60,202 bases of DNA, from NCBI GenBank assembly GCA_004380135.1, contig QXCR01000179.1, positions 1 through 60,202 on the forward strand, read 5' to 3'. Positions 1 to 11,422 of this stretch are shown here, piece after piece. Source of the DNA: Stemphylium vesicarium (lineage: Eukaryota; Ascomycota; Dothideomycetes; Pleosporales; Pleosporaceae). Each line of letters begins with the position of its first letter. Within the stretch, counting starts at the first letter, position 1. The position numbers were made by a program, and so were the translations under genes. Below the pieces are notes generated by a model. The model saw only the letters and a list, made by a program, of their open reading frames with translations. It did no database searches and had not been told where the DNA came from.

Positions 1-25
1 AGACTTGGCCATCTTCAGTGTCCAT
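1..25 (-). CDS. Possible 5' end of a gene running off the left edge
   Basis: On the minus strand an ATG at 25-23 opens a frame that continues to the window edge and begins MDTEDGQV. Only eight codons are visible, so no family can be named. The upstream sequence on that strand contains short pyrimidine stretches typical of a fungal leader. It could equally be a chance ATG. Confidence 0.25.
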
Positions 26-1522
26 GATGATAGAGTGGCAGACAGCGACAGCATATAGGGCTCGCCGGCGGTCTTTGTATTGTACGACGAAATTTTGGGG
101 GCAGGCGCGTTACGAGGGCAGACAAAAATCCTTCAACTTTGGTCGAATGAGCAACAACTCGTAACATTGACGAGGGTCTACATGTCGGGTCATTCTTCTT
201 TGTACTCGGTCCTCTTATCTTGTTTGGGTAACGGTCGAGACACAAGAGCGAGATTTACCACCTATCAAACGCCTTGTGCAAGAAACACAAAATCGTGCTA
301 CAATACTCGCAAAGCGCAAATTGACAAAAGAAACAAGACCAAGAGCGAGAACGTTACCCTCACCAACACGTTCCTCAACGACGCCCACACACCCCAGCCC
401 CAGCAGCAGCCCCAGCGCACCAACCAATCAACCCCTCCCCCCCCCCCACCTAATCCCGCTGACACGCCAACAGCCCACGCAAACGCAACGTAACGCGTGA
501 TGCAAGCACCACAAATGTCGTGACCAACATCTCACGCAATTGCGCTAATGCTTGCCAAGCCACCGCGTACCTTGCGTATGCGCGGGAAAAAAGCTTCAGC
601 CGCGGCGTTGCAGCGGACTCGCGCGAGAGTGGTGTGATTGCGGGTGCAGGTGCCAAGGCAAGCAGCTTGACGGGAGGAGCTCCTCCTAGGGAGATGATGA
701 TGATGTGATAATTTATGAAATCGACCATCGACGAGAAAGGAGATAGTAGGGAGGGGGATATGCGTTGCTTACACAGCCTTGTGAATTATACGTCGTTTTT
801 TACCGTGCCCGTGCTGGGTTGGAAAGGTGTTCCGGCGTTCCGCAAATCGTGTGTTTGTAAGCTCGAAGACGTAGAGAAAACGGTGGTTTCAAAGCAACGG
901 GTAAGCAAGGCATGTAAGCTACGCGATTTAAAAAAGCGAGGAGGGGGGGGGGGGGGGAAGATACCCCCTTCACTCCGCTAGAGGTCTAGGAGCAAGGTAA
1001 CGTAGATTACCAACTGCGTGACTGCGTCTGCGTTCTTTCGCGCATCTATTCCGTTGTTCTAGGCTGCCAGCTGCTGCAACTGTGGAGTACCGTACCTAAA
1101 GGAGCCGAACAAGCCCCCTTGCATCCTTTATTTAAAGACTCAAGAAGTGCGCACGACAGTTACCATCCTACAAATTTTGGGCCTGTTGCATCGCGTACCT
1201 TTTTTTTTCTGCCTCACTGACACCCTCGACGCAAAAGAAAAAAGAAAATCCATCCGCATCTACATCTCCATTTGCATCAGGCACGCGACAACGGAAACAA
1301 AGACCCCACACTTACCCTTACCTGCCCTACCCAGTCTTACTGTACAACCCCCGACCACATTTCCCGAAGTCGAATCGGCCCCACATCGTCATCATCATCC
1401 TTCACGAGCAAGTAAGACGACCGAGCGACTACAAAACATCATCTCCCCTTAAATCAACCCCGTCAAACCTGAAGACAAGAAAACCTAACCCTGGTCGTCT
1501 TCAAGAAAAAAGAACACAAAAA
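26..1522. other. Intergenic, no convincing gene
   Basis: Open frames here lack family resemblance, codon bias and plausible starts. The stretch holds a C-rich tract ending in an 11-C run at 437-447, a 15-G homopolymer at 943-957, and a CT-rich, A-rich leader region from about 1190 to 1522 that fits the promoter and 5' UTR of the small gene starting at 1523. Confidence 0.6.
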
Positions 1523-1881
1523 ATGGCCATCTCAACACACATCCTCCCATCCCTCCGCCGCTACTCAACCAGCAACTGCCATCTCCCCCGCGACCCGCAC
1601 TACAGACTCAAAGCCTCGCTTGCGACGGGATATGTTTTTTCGGCGCTTGCGCTGCCGTTTGTGCCGCCGTTGTTGGAGACGAGGAGGGCGAGGGCGGATG
1701 GGCGGTATCTGAGTAGGTATGTTTGAGTCTTTCATATGGCTGGAAAAGGTATTTGTGTGTTGGAAGGAATAAAGTGGTGGTGGTGGGGTGTATGATGGGG
1801 ATGGTTGAATGATATGCTAACGAGAGACCGGTTAGGGAGAATGCGTATTGCTCGTCGCAGACTTTGGGGTGTGCAAGATGA
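1523..1881 (+). CDS. Small putative membrane protein, two exons
   Basis: The ATG at 1523 follows an A-rich leader (context ACAAAAAATGG). Exon 1 is 1523-1716; the intron runs from GTATGT at 1717 to TTAG at 1835 with a GCTAAC branch site; exon 2 is 1836-1881. The 79-residue product has a basic, Ser/Arg-rich N-terminus like a mitochondrial presequence, then one hydrophobic segment at about residues 33-51 containing GYVFSALALPFVPPLL, then a charged tail. I do not recognise the family. A one-exon version ending in the intron at 1726 (67 aa) is the alternative. Location in mitochondria is inference from the N-terminal composition only. Confidence 0.45.
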
Positions 1882-2234
1882 GTCGTTTGGCTAGTTGGGT
1901 GAGTTTGACACGGAATCATGGCCTGTGAGGTTGTTGCTAATGTCGCGGCGCAGGGTCTTTTCTTTCGCTGTGAGGGTTTTCTATGTTGGCATTACACATA
2001 CCCGGCGTTCTTATCTTTTGGGGGGTTCATCTTTCGGGCGTGTGGAAACTATGCATCACATAGATGAGGTTGATATCACTGTACATCTGCAGCGATAAAT
2101 GGGGGCGGAGATTAAATAAATATGCATTAGCAATGCATGACGTCCAAGCAATCTGCATTCTAGCCAAACCTGCGTTCTAGTGATACATGGTCGCGAGACC
2201 CCGAAACAACGACTGCAATCATTGACGTGCGTCC
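1882..2234. other. Intergenic between convergent genes
   Basis: This is the 3' flank of two convergent genes. It holds AT-rich stretches such as ATTAAATAAATATGC near 2111-2125 that could serve polyadenylation. I see no gene. Confidence 0.5.
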
Positions 2235-4227
2235 TCAGTCCAGGTCGTCATTGGGAGCCTGCTGCGTTTCCACCGCGTCATGCATCTCCTCTTCTTCTTC
2301 TTCTTCTTCTTCTTCTTCTTCGTCTTCATCCTCGTCTCCGTCTTCACTGGCTGTCTCGTACATGGTAACGTAAAACTCTCCGTTATGCTCGAAGACTTGC
2401 ATGCCTCCTTCCTCGTCCATGAAACCATCCTCTTCATCAAGCTCAAGATCCAGCTCCATATCGTCATCTTCATCAAGGTCATCAACTTCAAACTCGTCGC
2501 TATCGTCCAAAGCGGCAACCTCATCATCTGTGTCGAACATATCCATGAATGGGAGTCGGCGACCAGGGCGCACAAACTTGTGCCTCAATAGGTGAATGCC
2601 GCGGCGAGTCTCGGCGGTTATCCTGTTGATGTCGCTATCACTCAGCTCGTCTGTCTCTGGAAGGGCGTCATCGGTATTCCTGGCGGCCGGTCCAGATTGT
2701 CCATCTTCATCAGTGTCAATGTGCCGACGGAAGCCCACCACACTCGCATCGTACGCGCAATGAAGAAGCGGAGGTCGTTCGTTGTGCAGATAGGGTGGTA
2801 TCAAACCAGAGCTTTTGTGTAACTCGACAAACATTTTGAGATTGACACCAGCTTTGAATAGCCTGTATGCTTTTGCGTGGCGATTTCGGAGGACTTCGGG
2901 AGTGCAAATGTAGTCTGGATCGGCCAAGTCGAGCCTATGCGCCGCAACGGCATGTCAGCATGTATCACGAGCAGGTTTTTGGATCAATTCAAATAATAAA
3001 GTCCGAAACTTACCAAGGATGAGTAGACTGCACCAGCTCAAGTGTATCAAGCGATGGAAGCGCCGCGTAATGGTCAAAGTCGGGTGGGTGATCCCAAAAA
3101 TCGACGGGAACATCCCAGTGGCGGCGGACTCGGAGGGTTTCAAGGCTTGGCGGAGCAAGATCGCGGTTCATTACAATAGCCTGGTGTAAGAAGGAACTGG
3201 TATCGCACTCGATGTATTTGAGGGCATGGAAGTTGCGCATACCATCACCAGGGGGGCGAATGCTCCGAAGGACATGTGGGCTGGTGTCCAGATTCCATCC
3301 GGGATCGAGATGTGTGAGGCTTTCCAGCGAGTGGGCGACAGCCGAAAGAGCTTTCAACGATGCGCACGGGTCTTTGGACAAGATGGGCTTAGGACCCCGT
3401 GAACGATGAATGTTGAAGACGTTCTCGCCAAGTGTCAGCGACTTTAGCCGTGCTGGTGTGCGTAGTATACTGAGAAGGCTCTTGGGTTGGAGTTCGCACT
3501 CGTCAAAGTACAAAGACGTTAGGGGTGTCTTGCCGACGTGTGAGGAAAGCTCGGGAATCTCTCCAGCAGGGAATGCAACACAAGACACGTGCAGGTGACG
3601 AAGCGTGGGATGTTGGAAAAGACAGTGAAAGCCATTGAGCTCCCAAAAGTCGGTGGAAGTGCCGTGTGAGTGAATGGTCAAGCGCTCTAATAACGCCAGG
3701 CCGACGGTCCGCTCAACATCCCTTCCTAGTCTTCGCTCTGCCATGATCTTATCTGCTTCCTTGGGGCCTTCGGCGCATGCAGTATCTATGGCGCGGCGGA
3801 AGCGCTGCATGTCGCCCTCCACCCAAGCCTCGCCGCCCGCCCCCTCCCAATGGAAGTTGTCGTAGGGGCTCTCAATATGCCAATGTCTCAGGTTGACCAT
3901 GTCGGCCACGCATTCATTGAACGTCGCCCTCAATTCATCGGTATCCTTCAGATCCCCCGGCTTGTACTGATAGAGGATTTTGAGTGTCTGTACGGCGCGC
4001 ACGCGTTCGCGACGCAGGGTAAAGGCGGCGATGATGGCGTGGAGATTATTTACGGACAGCAATTCGACCGTCTTGTAGAGGCGTTCCTCGGCAAGATGCT
4101 GCATGCTGCGACATGTCCGGGCGAGAGAGCATAGTGTTTTGTTGTCGCCTTCGAGATGGTCGATTACGAGGAGCGCAAGTTCGTTGGGAAGCGCCGATTG
4201 CGCGCTGTTTAGCAAGCCCGACGCCAT
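2235..4227 (-). CDS. F-box protein with acidic C-terminal tail
   Basis: Exon 1 is 4227-3014, the intron runs from GTAAGT (3013) to CATAG (2935) with a GCTGAC branch site, and exon 2 is 2934-2235, giving 637 aa. Residues about 12-57 form an F-box (SALPNELALLVIDHL, then LARTCRSM), the module that binds Skp1 in SCF ubiquitin ligases. Residues about 60-400 have loosely spaced leucine-rich segments (LTSLYFDECEL, LKSLTLGENVF) that could be a degenerate LRR substrate platform. After residue 520 the protein becomes strongly acidic, ending in an uninterrupted glutamate run encoded by a GAA/GAG microsatellite and the tail ETQQAPNDDLD. Without splicing, exon 1 would end at a TAA lying inside the donor site, so the two open frames are one gene. 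The F-box call is good; the substrate is unknown. Confidence 0.75.
2289..2331. repeat. (TTC)n trinucleotide microsatellite in a coding region
   Basis: About fourteen tandem TTC units on the plus strand read as GAA/GAG on the coding minus strand and make the poly-glutamate run of the F-box protein. Unit changes would keep the frame. Confidence 0.9.
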
Positions 4228-4900
4228 GATTGCGCTTTATCATCGGCGTGTGGAAGAGTGTGGGTGTAGTTGAAGCAAGTGGGAGCCTGATTGGAAACGC
4301 GAATTTAGTTGCGCTATCAAATTATGCAGGGATAAGCAATGGGGGGACAACCGCGGGGTTGCGAGGCGCTTGGGCCAATGACGTCGACGCGCCCTGAATC
4401 CACCCGCTACTTAATCAAGTCTCCCCAAGAACTACATCAACTTCTTCACTTTTGTCACTAGGGTTAGCATTTGCTTGAACTTGCTTGATTTGGTAAAACG
4501 ATTAAAAAAATTTATCCTTATACACCTGCTTGCGGATCTTGCTCTTCGCACAAGTCTAACATCAACATCATGTACACAAACGTCTGTAAAATATCAATCA
4601 ACCTAATCGGATGACCTCTTTTACAAATATGACGAGCAATGCATGTGCTCAGAAGATGCTAGCTGCGGCATTTTATCTGTTCAGTTCACTGACCTGCCTT
4701 CACCTTCACCTGATGGAGCACGGACGTGGTCTATAATCCGGGGCTCAGTGAAGGCCCCTCTTGTTGCACGAAACAATAACTTATACCGCGGCCACCCCAC
4801 TCATACCAAGTCCAAACCACAAAGTTTCAGTACGAGTGAAACTGCTGCATCTAACCGCCAAATTGTCCTACTGCAGTCGCCGCACCAGCATCAAAACACA
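4228..4900. promoter_or_regulatory. Divergent promoter between the F-box gene and the 4901 gene
   Basis: This is the shared upstream region of two divergent genes. The frame of the right-hand gene stays open upstream to 4643, but the region has leader-like composition and no intron signals. No further gene is seen. Confidence 0.5.
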
Positions 4901-6142
4901 ATGGAGATGGATTCACCCACCGCAAAATACGCCAACAAGCGGACAGCAGAAGAGACCCCATCTAAGATCTCAAACTCCCCTATCATCACAGACAAGACAA
5001 CCCGCATCCTGCGCCGCCACCACCACCGCCGCCACAACATCGCGGCCTCACTATGGGGTCCCGAAATCCCACTGCCCCAAACCCAGTCGCAAAACACTCC
5101 TTGTACTTCAAAGCCACCCTTCAACATCTACGCAGCGCTCCTCCGGCACCCAAACCTCTTCTTCCAATTCGCGCTCCGCCTCCCATACCCCTCCATCCTT
5201 GCCCTCTACGCCATCGACAAAGAATTCCACTACCGCCTAAACAAGTACAGCGTCTCTTTAATCCACGACTACGCCCGGCACCACGCGCCTCTCGCAGGCC
5301 ACATCTTCAGCTGGGTCCTGTATCCGCAGTTACTGATTTCAGATCCGCAGCTGCGGCCCATGGACGGGCGCGAGTGGCTTGCGCGCGACGTACCCGGGTT
5401 CCGGTGGGTGGGCATGATACTCTGGCGGCAGAACCTGGTGCGTAGTATCCTGAGTATGTTGGCTGTGGAGGGTCATCGCGTACCGGATGGGTGCGAAGCC
5501 GCGCTCATGAAGTTCTGGTGCCTCATGGAGATGCGCACGACGGCTCTACGGTCATCTTTCCTCCACGACGACGAGATCTGGACAGATACTGATATCGTGC
5601 TCATGCAGCTTTTCACGATTAAGCTGGATATGCGGTTGTCAGACCCCGTGCTGGGGAATGGCGCGGCCCAGTTGGGCGCCATGCTACTCAGCCAGAAGAG
5701 TCTGAGCACCCTGTGGAAAGTGCTGGCTGGACGGGTTCGGTTGGATTATGATGCGGCGACTAAGATGATGGTGAGGACGTACGTGAGCGAGGACCTCGAT
5801 ACTGATGCGCATCCTTGGCTGGACGATGAGCTGGATAATGGGGTGGCTGAGGCTGAATGGGGGCTTTTGGCGAAGGAGGGCTGGCAGAGTGATGGAGGAA
5901 GGATGATGCATGCGATTGATATGGTTGTTACTGAGGGCGTTAGACGCGGGCTGTATGTGCAGCAGTATTATCTGGATTTCGTGCTGTATGGCTTTGTGCA
6001 TGGGGAGGCAGGGAGGAATCTGCCGCTGCCGACGCGGTTGAGGGGCGATGGGAAGTTGAGGTTACCTAGTGAGGGGTGGCCGGGCAAGGAGGTGCGGAAT
6101 AAGACGATTAGAGAATTGGATGTGCGCTTTGGACTTGCGTAG
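4901..6142 (+). CDS. Conserved fungal hypothetical protein
   Basis: I start at the ATG at 4901 (context CAAAACACAATGG). The frame is open back to 4643, but those 86 codons have no protein-like pattern. The 413-residue product has a basic His/Arg-rich stretch (RILRRHHHRRH, about residues 34-44). A segment around residues 80-125 (PFNIYAALLRHPNLFFQFALR, then ILALYAIDKEFHYRLNKY) resembles an F-box-like helical module. The remaining part is helical with many Trp and acidic residues. It has no introns. I do not assign a function; the F-box resemblance is weak. Confidence 0.65.
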   Translation: MEMDSPTAKYANKRTAEETPSKISNSPIITDKTTRILRRHHHRRHNIAASLWGPEIPLPQTQSQNTPCTSKPPFNIYAALLRHPNLFFQFALRLPYPSILALYAIDKEFHYRLNKYSVSLIHDYARHHAPLAGHIFSWVLYPQLLISDPQLRPMDGREWLARDVPGFRWVGMILWRQNLVRSILSMLAVEGHRVPDGCEAALMKFWCLMEMRTTALRSSFLHDDEIWTDTDIVLMQLFTIKLDMRLSDPVLGNGAAQLGAMLLSQKSLSTLWKVLAGRVRLDYDAATKMMVRTYVSEDLDTDAHPWLDDELDNGVAEAEWGLLAKEGWQSDGGRMMHAIDMVVTEGVRRGLYVQQYYLDFVLYGFVHGEAGRNLPLPTRLRGDGKLRLPSEGWPGKEVRNKTIRELDVRFGLA

Positions 6143-6483
6143 GAAGCAGAGGGGTTGAGGCGGACGGCGTAGAGGTTTCGTTGGGTTCGGGTGCTGCGAA
6201 GGAGACTTTTTTTGTGCTGGTTGATTTGGGCTGTGGTTCTGCTTTGGTGTCTTCGGTAGCTGATGATGTAGTAGTCGCTGGCGCTGGCGCTAGCGGCTCG
6301 GTGTCGAAATCTTGCTCGTTGCTCCCTTGGTCGATGTTTGACCGTGCCTCTCCGCTATATAACTAAAAGGGTATATACATTGTATAATGATAAAAAGATA
6401 ATCGGACCAGCCTTTTTTGGGGGTTCTCGCGCTTTCCGCGCCAGCTTTTTTCCTTACTTGGATGCAACCGTGGTAAAATTGAT
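6143..6483. other. Convergent 3' flanks
   Basis: The stretch lies between two convergent genes. It includes AT-rich DNA at 6355-6400 that may carry polyadenylation signals for either gene. I see no gene. Confidence 0.5.
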
Positions 6484-7756
6484 TTAGCTGAGGAACTTGG
6501 AGCTGAAGCGCCTGAGCCTCTGGCCGCCGCGGTTACCGAAGCCGAAGCCGCCGAAGCCGTTGCCTTGGCCGCGACCACCTTGGCCCTGGCCCTGACCCTG
6601 GTTCTGGTTCTGGCCCTGGGTAGCGTCCTGGTTTTGCCCTTGTTGGGCCTGGCCTTGGCCTTGACCTTGACCTTGCTGGGCTTGTTGGTTCTGGCCCTGA
6701 CCTTGGCCTTGGTTGCCATTCTGGTTGCTGTTGCCATTTCCATTGTTCTGGTTGCCGCCGTTGTTCTGGTTACCATTTCCATTGCCATTGCCGTTGCCAG
6801 CATCAGGAGCCTGAGTCGCAGCGGGGATAAGAGCTATTAAAACGTTAGCAGCAAATCCACACCCAAGTCTATGTGAACGTGTAAAAACAAGTAAAACGCA
6901 CCGGAAATGGCACTAGCACCCTCATTACCACCTGCAGCACCTGCAGCCTGGTTCGCTGCAATAGCAGCAGGGAGATCCTTTTGATTTTGCAGAATCTGTG
7001 CCGAAATACCCTCGAGTGTCTGGGCAGTGTCGACGGCTAAGTCGCAGTGAGTTATGCGTACATGATGGGTAAAAGAGCTGGGTACCAAGGGTATGAGACA
7101 GAAAGTAAAAGTGTTGACTTACCGGAAGCGCTTTCGTTTGTTCGACCAGTACCGTCAGTCTGCTGGACGGCAAAGCATCCACCAAAAGGACCGGCGATGG
7201 CGTTGTTGCGGCATCGAACGGTGCAGATGTTTCCAGTGGAAGCGCCGAGACAGTTGAAGTTGTCAGGCATCTGGACGTTGATTACGAAATCCTTCTCCTT
7301 TGCTTGCGAGAGACCAAAGGAACCGGGAATGTTGTTCGAGACCTTCAGGGGGGTGAAGGTAGTAACGGCGTTGCTTGTCTCGTCCATGTCGCACTCAAAG
7401 GGACCAGCACCATCGGCGTTGACCTGGTGGATGGTGACAGCCAGCATGGATCCAGACGAGACTTGGGCCATGCGGCCGGCTGCGAGCTCGTTCTCGGTTT
7501 GCTCCCCAATGTCGATGTTGCCGGCGATCTCGGTCCTTCCGCATGCGTTGACGATGTTTTGGCTAATCTCCTCGTCACGGATGATGGTGGCATCTTGTTG
7601 GCAGGGAGAGATGGTTGTGCAGTTGCGGGCAAGGTCAGGGTCGACCAAGAAGCCTTGGCTTTCACCAGAGTCGCCAACGGCCGCCAAGATGGCAGCGTGC
7701 GAGTGCACAGTGGTGAAAAGAGCGGCAAGCGCAAAGGTGGTAGCAGAGTAATACAT
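6484..7756 (-). CDS. Egh16/Gas1-like secreted protein with Q/N/G-rich tail
   Basis: There are three exons: 7756-7123, 7036-6902 and 6833-6484 (372 aa), with donors GTAAGT and GTGCGT and acceptors TTAG and ATAG. Residues 1-20 are a signal peptide (MYYSATTFALAALFTTVHSH). The main part matches the Egh16/Gas1/Mas family described from appressoria of plant pathogens: HAAILAAVGDSGESQG at the mature N-terminus, paired cysteines (CTTISPC, CGRTEI, FECDMDE, NICTVRCRNNAIAGPFGGCF). Exon 2 encodes a helical Ala/Gln segment. Exon 3 encodes a low-complexity Gln/Asn/Gly tail of over 80 residues and ends in a basic RRFSSKFLS. Family members are secreted and linked to host penetration or development, but their biochemistry is unknown. 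The family call is firm; any role in virulence is inference. Confidence 0.85.
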
Positions 7757-8620
7757 AGTGATGGAAGTAGTAATAAAGTTGGCGCTCAGCGCTGAGAATA
7801 GAATGTAAAAGTAGAGAAAAGAGAGAATTAGCGTCGAGCTACTGAGAAGTGAAGATGTTAACCGTTGATGGAGATGAATTGACAGCAGTGGAACTCATGG
7901 TATGCTATATACTGCAAAGCATGACAGGCCAGACCACCGTGTTTGTAAAGCCACTTACTCGAGGACCCATGGCAGTATCCACGCCCATGAGACGTGCTTC
8001 GGTATAGGTCAAGGGTCGTGTATATGCGTGTTCTGCCCTGGCGCCTCAGTAAAGACTTGGCAAGACGACAAGTGGAGTCCGGGAGGCTGCCAAGACAGGA
8101 ACAAGCAAGCCTCAGCAAACCTCGCGAGAGCTTGTAGCGGATCCGCGACGGGACTACCTAGCCTGTCATAGACGTGCAAGCGCTGTGGTGAAGCGACTCC
8201 ACCGGCTTCAAACTTCGAGAACCTGTACAGCATCATGCTCTCCGTGATTTAGCGCTGGCCGAACCAGTATCGCGCAGTGTGTGCTGCGGTAGCACGCTAA
8301 CGATGAGGCGTGTGAGGTTTCGATGACCGAAGAGTCAAGTTTCGAATCGTCTTGTAGCACGCCACCACGAAACACGACGGCTTGGTACAGCCGACATCCA
8401 ACGTCCTGGACATGTGCCGGAAACGATGCACAGACGTTTGTCGAGCCGGCAACGAATTATGGCTCCGCGAGGTTCCAACAGCCTCGGGGCGCTGGTGTTT
8501 TGAGATCAAGCGCCGTGGAAAGCGGGTCCCTCCCGTTACATGGTGGTGGGGCCGCCCGTTGAAGCAGGAACACCGCCACGGGCCTCGGCAAAAGTGCATC
8601 GAAATCAGCCTGTTGTGCTC
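7757..8620. other. Intergenic upstream of the Egh16-like gene
   Basis: The stretch contains the Egh16-like promoter (minus strand) and the 3' flank of the ankyrin gene. Several frames of 60-100 codons are open here but overlap each other on both strands and show no domain or start context. I see no gene. Confidence 0.5.
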
Positions 8621-10195
8621 TCAATAGTCGTACAGCAAAGCCTTTTGCCATTCCAGCTGCGATAAGGTAAAGGAGGTCAGTGCTTTTCGTTCAATGTTGA
8701 GACCATCTGCTACCTCAGGAGCCACTCACCTCGGCTAGGTTCTGCGAGTTTTGGAAAACGTGTAGAAATGGGGCCAGTATGGAATCTGGGCCCAAGTGTC
8801 GGTATTCATTCAGCACGTCTTCCCGCATTGTCCCTTTGGGAAGAACAGCACCGTGTGCAATCAAGCATTCAAACATCCTCTTGTTCTTGTGCCGTATTGC
8901 ATGGACAATTGCAGGTTTCTTGTTCCTCCAGTCCTCTTCGTTGGCATCCCCGCCAATCTCCAAGAATAATTGCACGACATCTCCTTGACCTCTCCAAGCC
9001 GCCGTGGCTAAAAGCCGTGGCTTATGAGAGTATTTGAGTTGTAACAAACGCACTGCTTCCATGTACCTCGAACCTGCTATTTCCTTTACCAGATGGTCCC
9101 CATACCAGGTGGGGCGCCCGCTCAACATTGCCCGTAGAATCTCAGTGTGACCACGATCAGTGGCATCATCAATGAGATCTGCTGCGTAGCCCCAAGACGG
9201 ATTCGAGATGATATTTGCTGACCGCGAAGCAAGATGAAGAGCCATGGCGATCCAGTTGCTTCTGCAGCAGAAACGAAAAACCCAACTCTCTCTGACGCGT
9301 CGAGGAGCTATTTTGTACTTTTTAAGCACCTCCATGAGAAAATCCCAAATCTCCGGGCTTGGAGTCTTCAATGATCGCATCAAGGCTACGTGCTCAATCT
9401 TTATGCGCCTGTCATGGGAAAACCGCCATGGGATGGTCTCAGTGGCGTAGTTGAAGATGAAGCGGGCCATGTCCGCCCTTCCCTGGCGTGAAGCATGCGG
9501 TAACATCTCACATCTATTTGCAGTGATTTGACCCGCCAGATAGAGTTCGACCATCTCTATAGATCCAAACCTAGCAGCCAACGCAGAGCATGAGCCAAAA
9601 AGGGTGGAAGTCGTGCGGGGCACTCCCCATTTTTCCACATCCCAGACGTGATTCATGTAGACGGCAGCGGCCTGGACGTGGCCTTCGAACTCCTCTTCTG
9701 TAGGCGTCTTCCAGGGTCGATCGCGAATGAGAATGGAATGAACATCCTGTCGTTCCACCACCAAGGTAACCAGAGAAGTAACGTAATGGCGGATGTCTGA
9801 GGCTTTAGGAGCCAGTCGTTCAGCAACCTTGCAAATACAGACCTGAGCGGGCTGTTCGTTGCTGGGATTGTTCATGATGCGAAGAATCATGTAAGAAATG
9901 GTGAAAGAGTTCGATTTTTGAAGCCTAAGGATTTCTTTAGTGTTAAGCATGCCGTGAATGCATATTAATTCGGGTATCTGCTCCGAGAACAAGCCTGAGG
10001 GATGTCAGCCGGTGGGATCGGAATGCGTCCCAGAATGCATGAGAACAGGAAATGCCTACGGTTGACGAGTCGTATTCTGACGCCCTCTTTAATGCCTCGG
10101 ATTGTTATGGCATGGTGGAGGATGAGCTGAACCAGCTCCAGGGGAAGGTCAAGTAGGCGAAACCTGACGCGATTGATGCTAGTACAGCTTTCCAT
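8621..10195 (-). CDS. F-box-like/ankyrin repeat protein, three exons
   Basis: Exons are 10195-10060, 9994-8730 and 8656-8621 (478 aa). Intron 1 (GTAGGC..CTCAG, branch GGCTGAC) joins ..IRLVN to RLFSEQIPEL; intron 2 (GTGAGT..CGCAG) adds the C-terminus LEWQKALLYDY. The N-terminus (LLDLPLELVQLILHHAI, then GVRIRLVNR) is the F-box-like opening seen in many Pleosporales ankyrin proteins. From about residue 170 there are degenerate ankyrin units (GSCSALAARFGSIEMVELYL, HASRQGRADMARFIF, TAAWRGQGDVVQLFLEIGGD, then AIRHKNKRMFECLIAHGA). Such proteins bind other proteins and form large variable families; the partner is unknown. The ATG at 10195 is chosen because upstream in-frame codons lack an ATG. Confidence 0.75.
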
Positions 10196-10845
10196 TTTGA
10201 ACTTTTTGTGGGATGTGTATTTTGTAAGTTGGCTAGCAGTGGGTTTCTTTATAGACACATCAAGCTGTGCCACAGTGTTGGATTCCAGATTAATCTAATA
10301 CAAATATCTCGGGCAGGAGTAGTGTGGCTTGGTGAGTCAATAACAAGATGACCGTTGTAGGCAGGTGCATAAGTAGACGTGCCCTCATTGGCTTGCTGAT
10401 GAGAGGAAGAGATGATATTCATCCCGTCTGAAGGAAGACGCAAGGCTGTGCAAGATAGATAGCATGCTGGTGCCTGAACAGGGCTGAGGCAAGTCCAAAG
10501 GTCAGAGCCCCTGTCATTAATTCAGCGCGCATGTCGGATGCGACCGTGCATTCGATAGAAAGTCTCAGACAACTTCAAGCCCCAAAGTGGGAATAATAAA
10601 AAATGTCGAAGAATCTGTTGCTGTGCGACAGTGCGCATAGAGATAGTGATGGAGAGGGTGCAGCGTCGGTTTAGAAGGGCGAGGCATCACAGCGTCACCC
10701 CCGCAAAACGCCGCTAAACGCCGAAACAATCAGACCACTTTCGACGCATTGCATCCATCGCTCAGAAAACTGAACTGGCGAGCTGTCGCAAAGTTCCCCA
10801 ACACCTCAATTCGCCTTTTTGAAGAAAAGCAATTGGCCGCACAAA
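10196..10845. promoter_or_regulatory. Divergent promoter region
   Basis: This is the shared upstream DNA of the ankyrin gene (minus) and the small inner-membrane-type gene at 10846 (plus). I see no gene in it. Confidence 0.5.
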
Positions 10846-11422
10846 ATGAATACAGTAAGAGCCTTGAATCCCCAGTAATAATGACATAGTACTGACATGG
10901 ACAAAAGGTCAAATCAGTATAGTACGTCACACTTTCACACACACCCAAACCCACGCCCAAACAGCTACATAGCTACCCTCAACTACCCATGCACTCCCCA
11001 CATCACTCCCACCCCAGCAAAGCAACACAACTAACACTCCCCACAGCTACGGCTGGGCAACCCTCATCGTCGCAGGCGGAGGCGCCTACTTCTTCGCCAA
11101 ACGCAGCATAAACGCGGACCGAGCGCAAAAAGCCGAACAGGACCGACAAAAGCGCGCCCGCATCTACGCGCTCGAACAAGGCCTCGAAACCTCGCAACCG
11201 TCTACTACGCCGCTGAATCCGACGGCGCGGCCGGGCAGCACACAGAGGGCGCCAAGCGTGACGAGCTCGTCGGAGGCGAATAATAATCCCAGTATGCAGG
11301 CGAATCAGGATCCGGCGCCGACGAGACATGCGCCTGCGAATGAGGGGCAGAGAGTGGACGAGAAGAGCAAGTATGAGGCTAGTGATGTGTATCGGAGTCG
11401 GAAGGGGGATCGGTTCTCATGA
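10846..11422 (+). CDS. Small single-pass, probably mitochondrial protein (DUF4748-like)
   Basis: Exon 1 is 10846-10874 and exon 2 11047-11422, with donor GTAATA and an acceptor CACAG preceded by an AACTAAC branch site. The 134-residue product begins MNTVRALNPHYGWATLIVAG and continues GGAYFFAKRSINADRAQKAE. It is one membrane helix followed by a basic stretch, a signature I associate with a small fungal family of inner-membrane or assembly-type proteins. A hydrophilic Ser/Asn/Pro-rich linker leads to a conserved-looking end (KSKYEASDVYRSRKGDRFS). The long first intron and tiny first exon are the weakest part. A GTAAGA donor right after codon 3 would break the frame, so I prefer GTAATA. Confidence 0.6.

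Noticed and set aside
80..493. 137-codon plus-strand frame at the left edge
   Set aside because: Low-complexity Pro/Gln/Asn tail, no domain, overlapping frames on the other strand.
2235..3014. Separate acidic gene starting at 2927
   Set aside because: Its apparent start is TTG and the frame joins the F-box exon through a clean intron.
8297..8651. Cluster of overlapping 60-100 codon frames
   Set aside because: GC-rich promoter DNA, frames on both strands, no start context or family signal.
9965..10273. Separate 102-codon gene upstream of the ankyrin gene
   Set aside because: Its 5' part is exon 1 of the F-box-like/ankyrin gene; the rest is intron.
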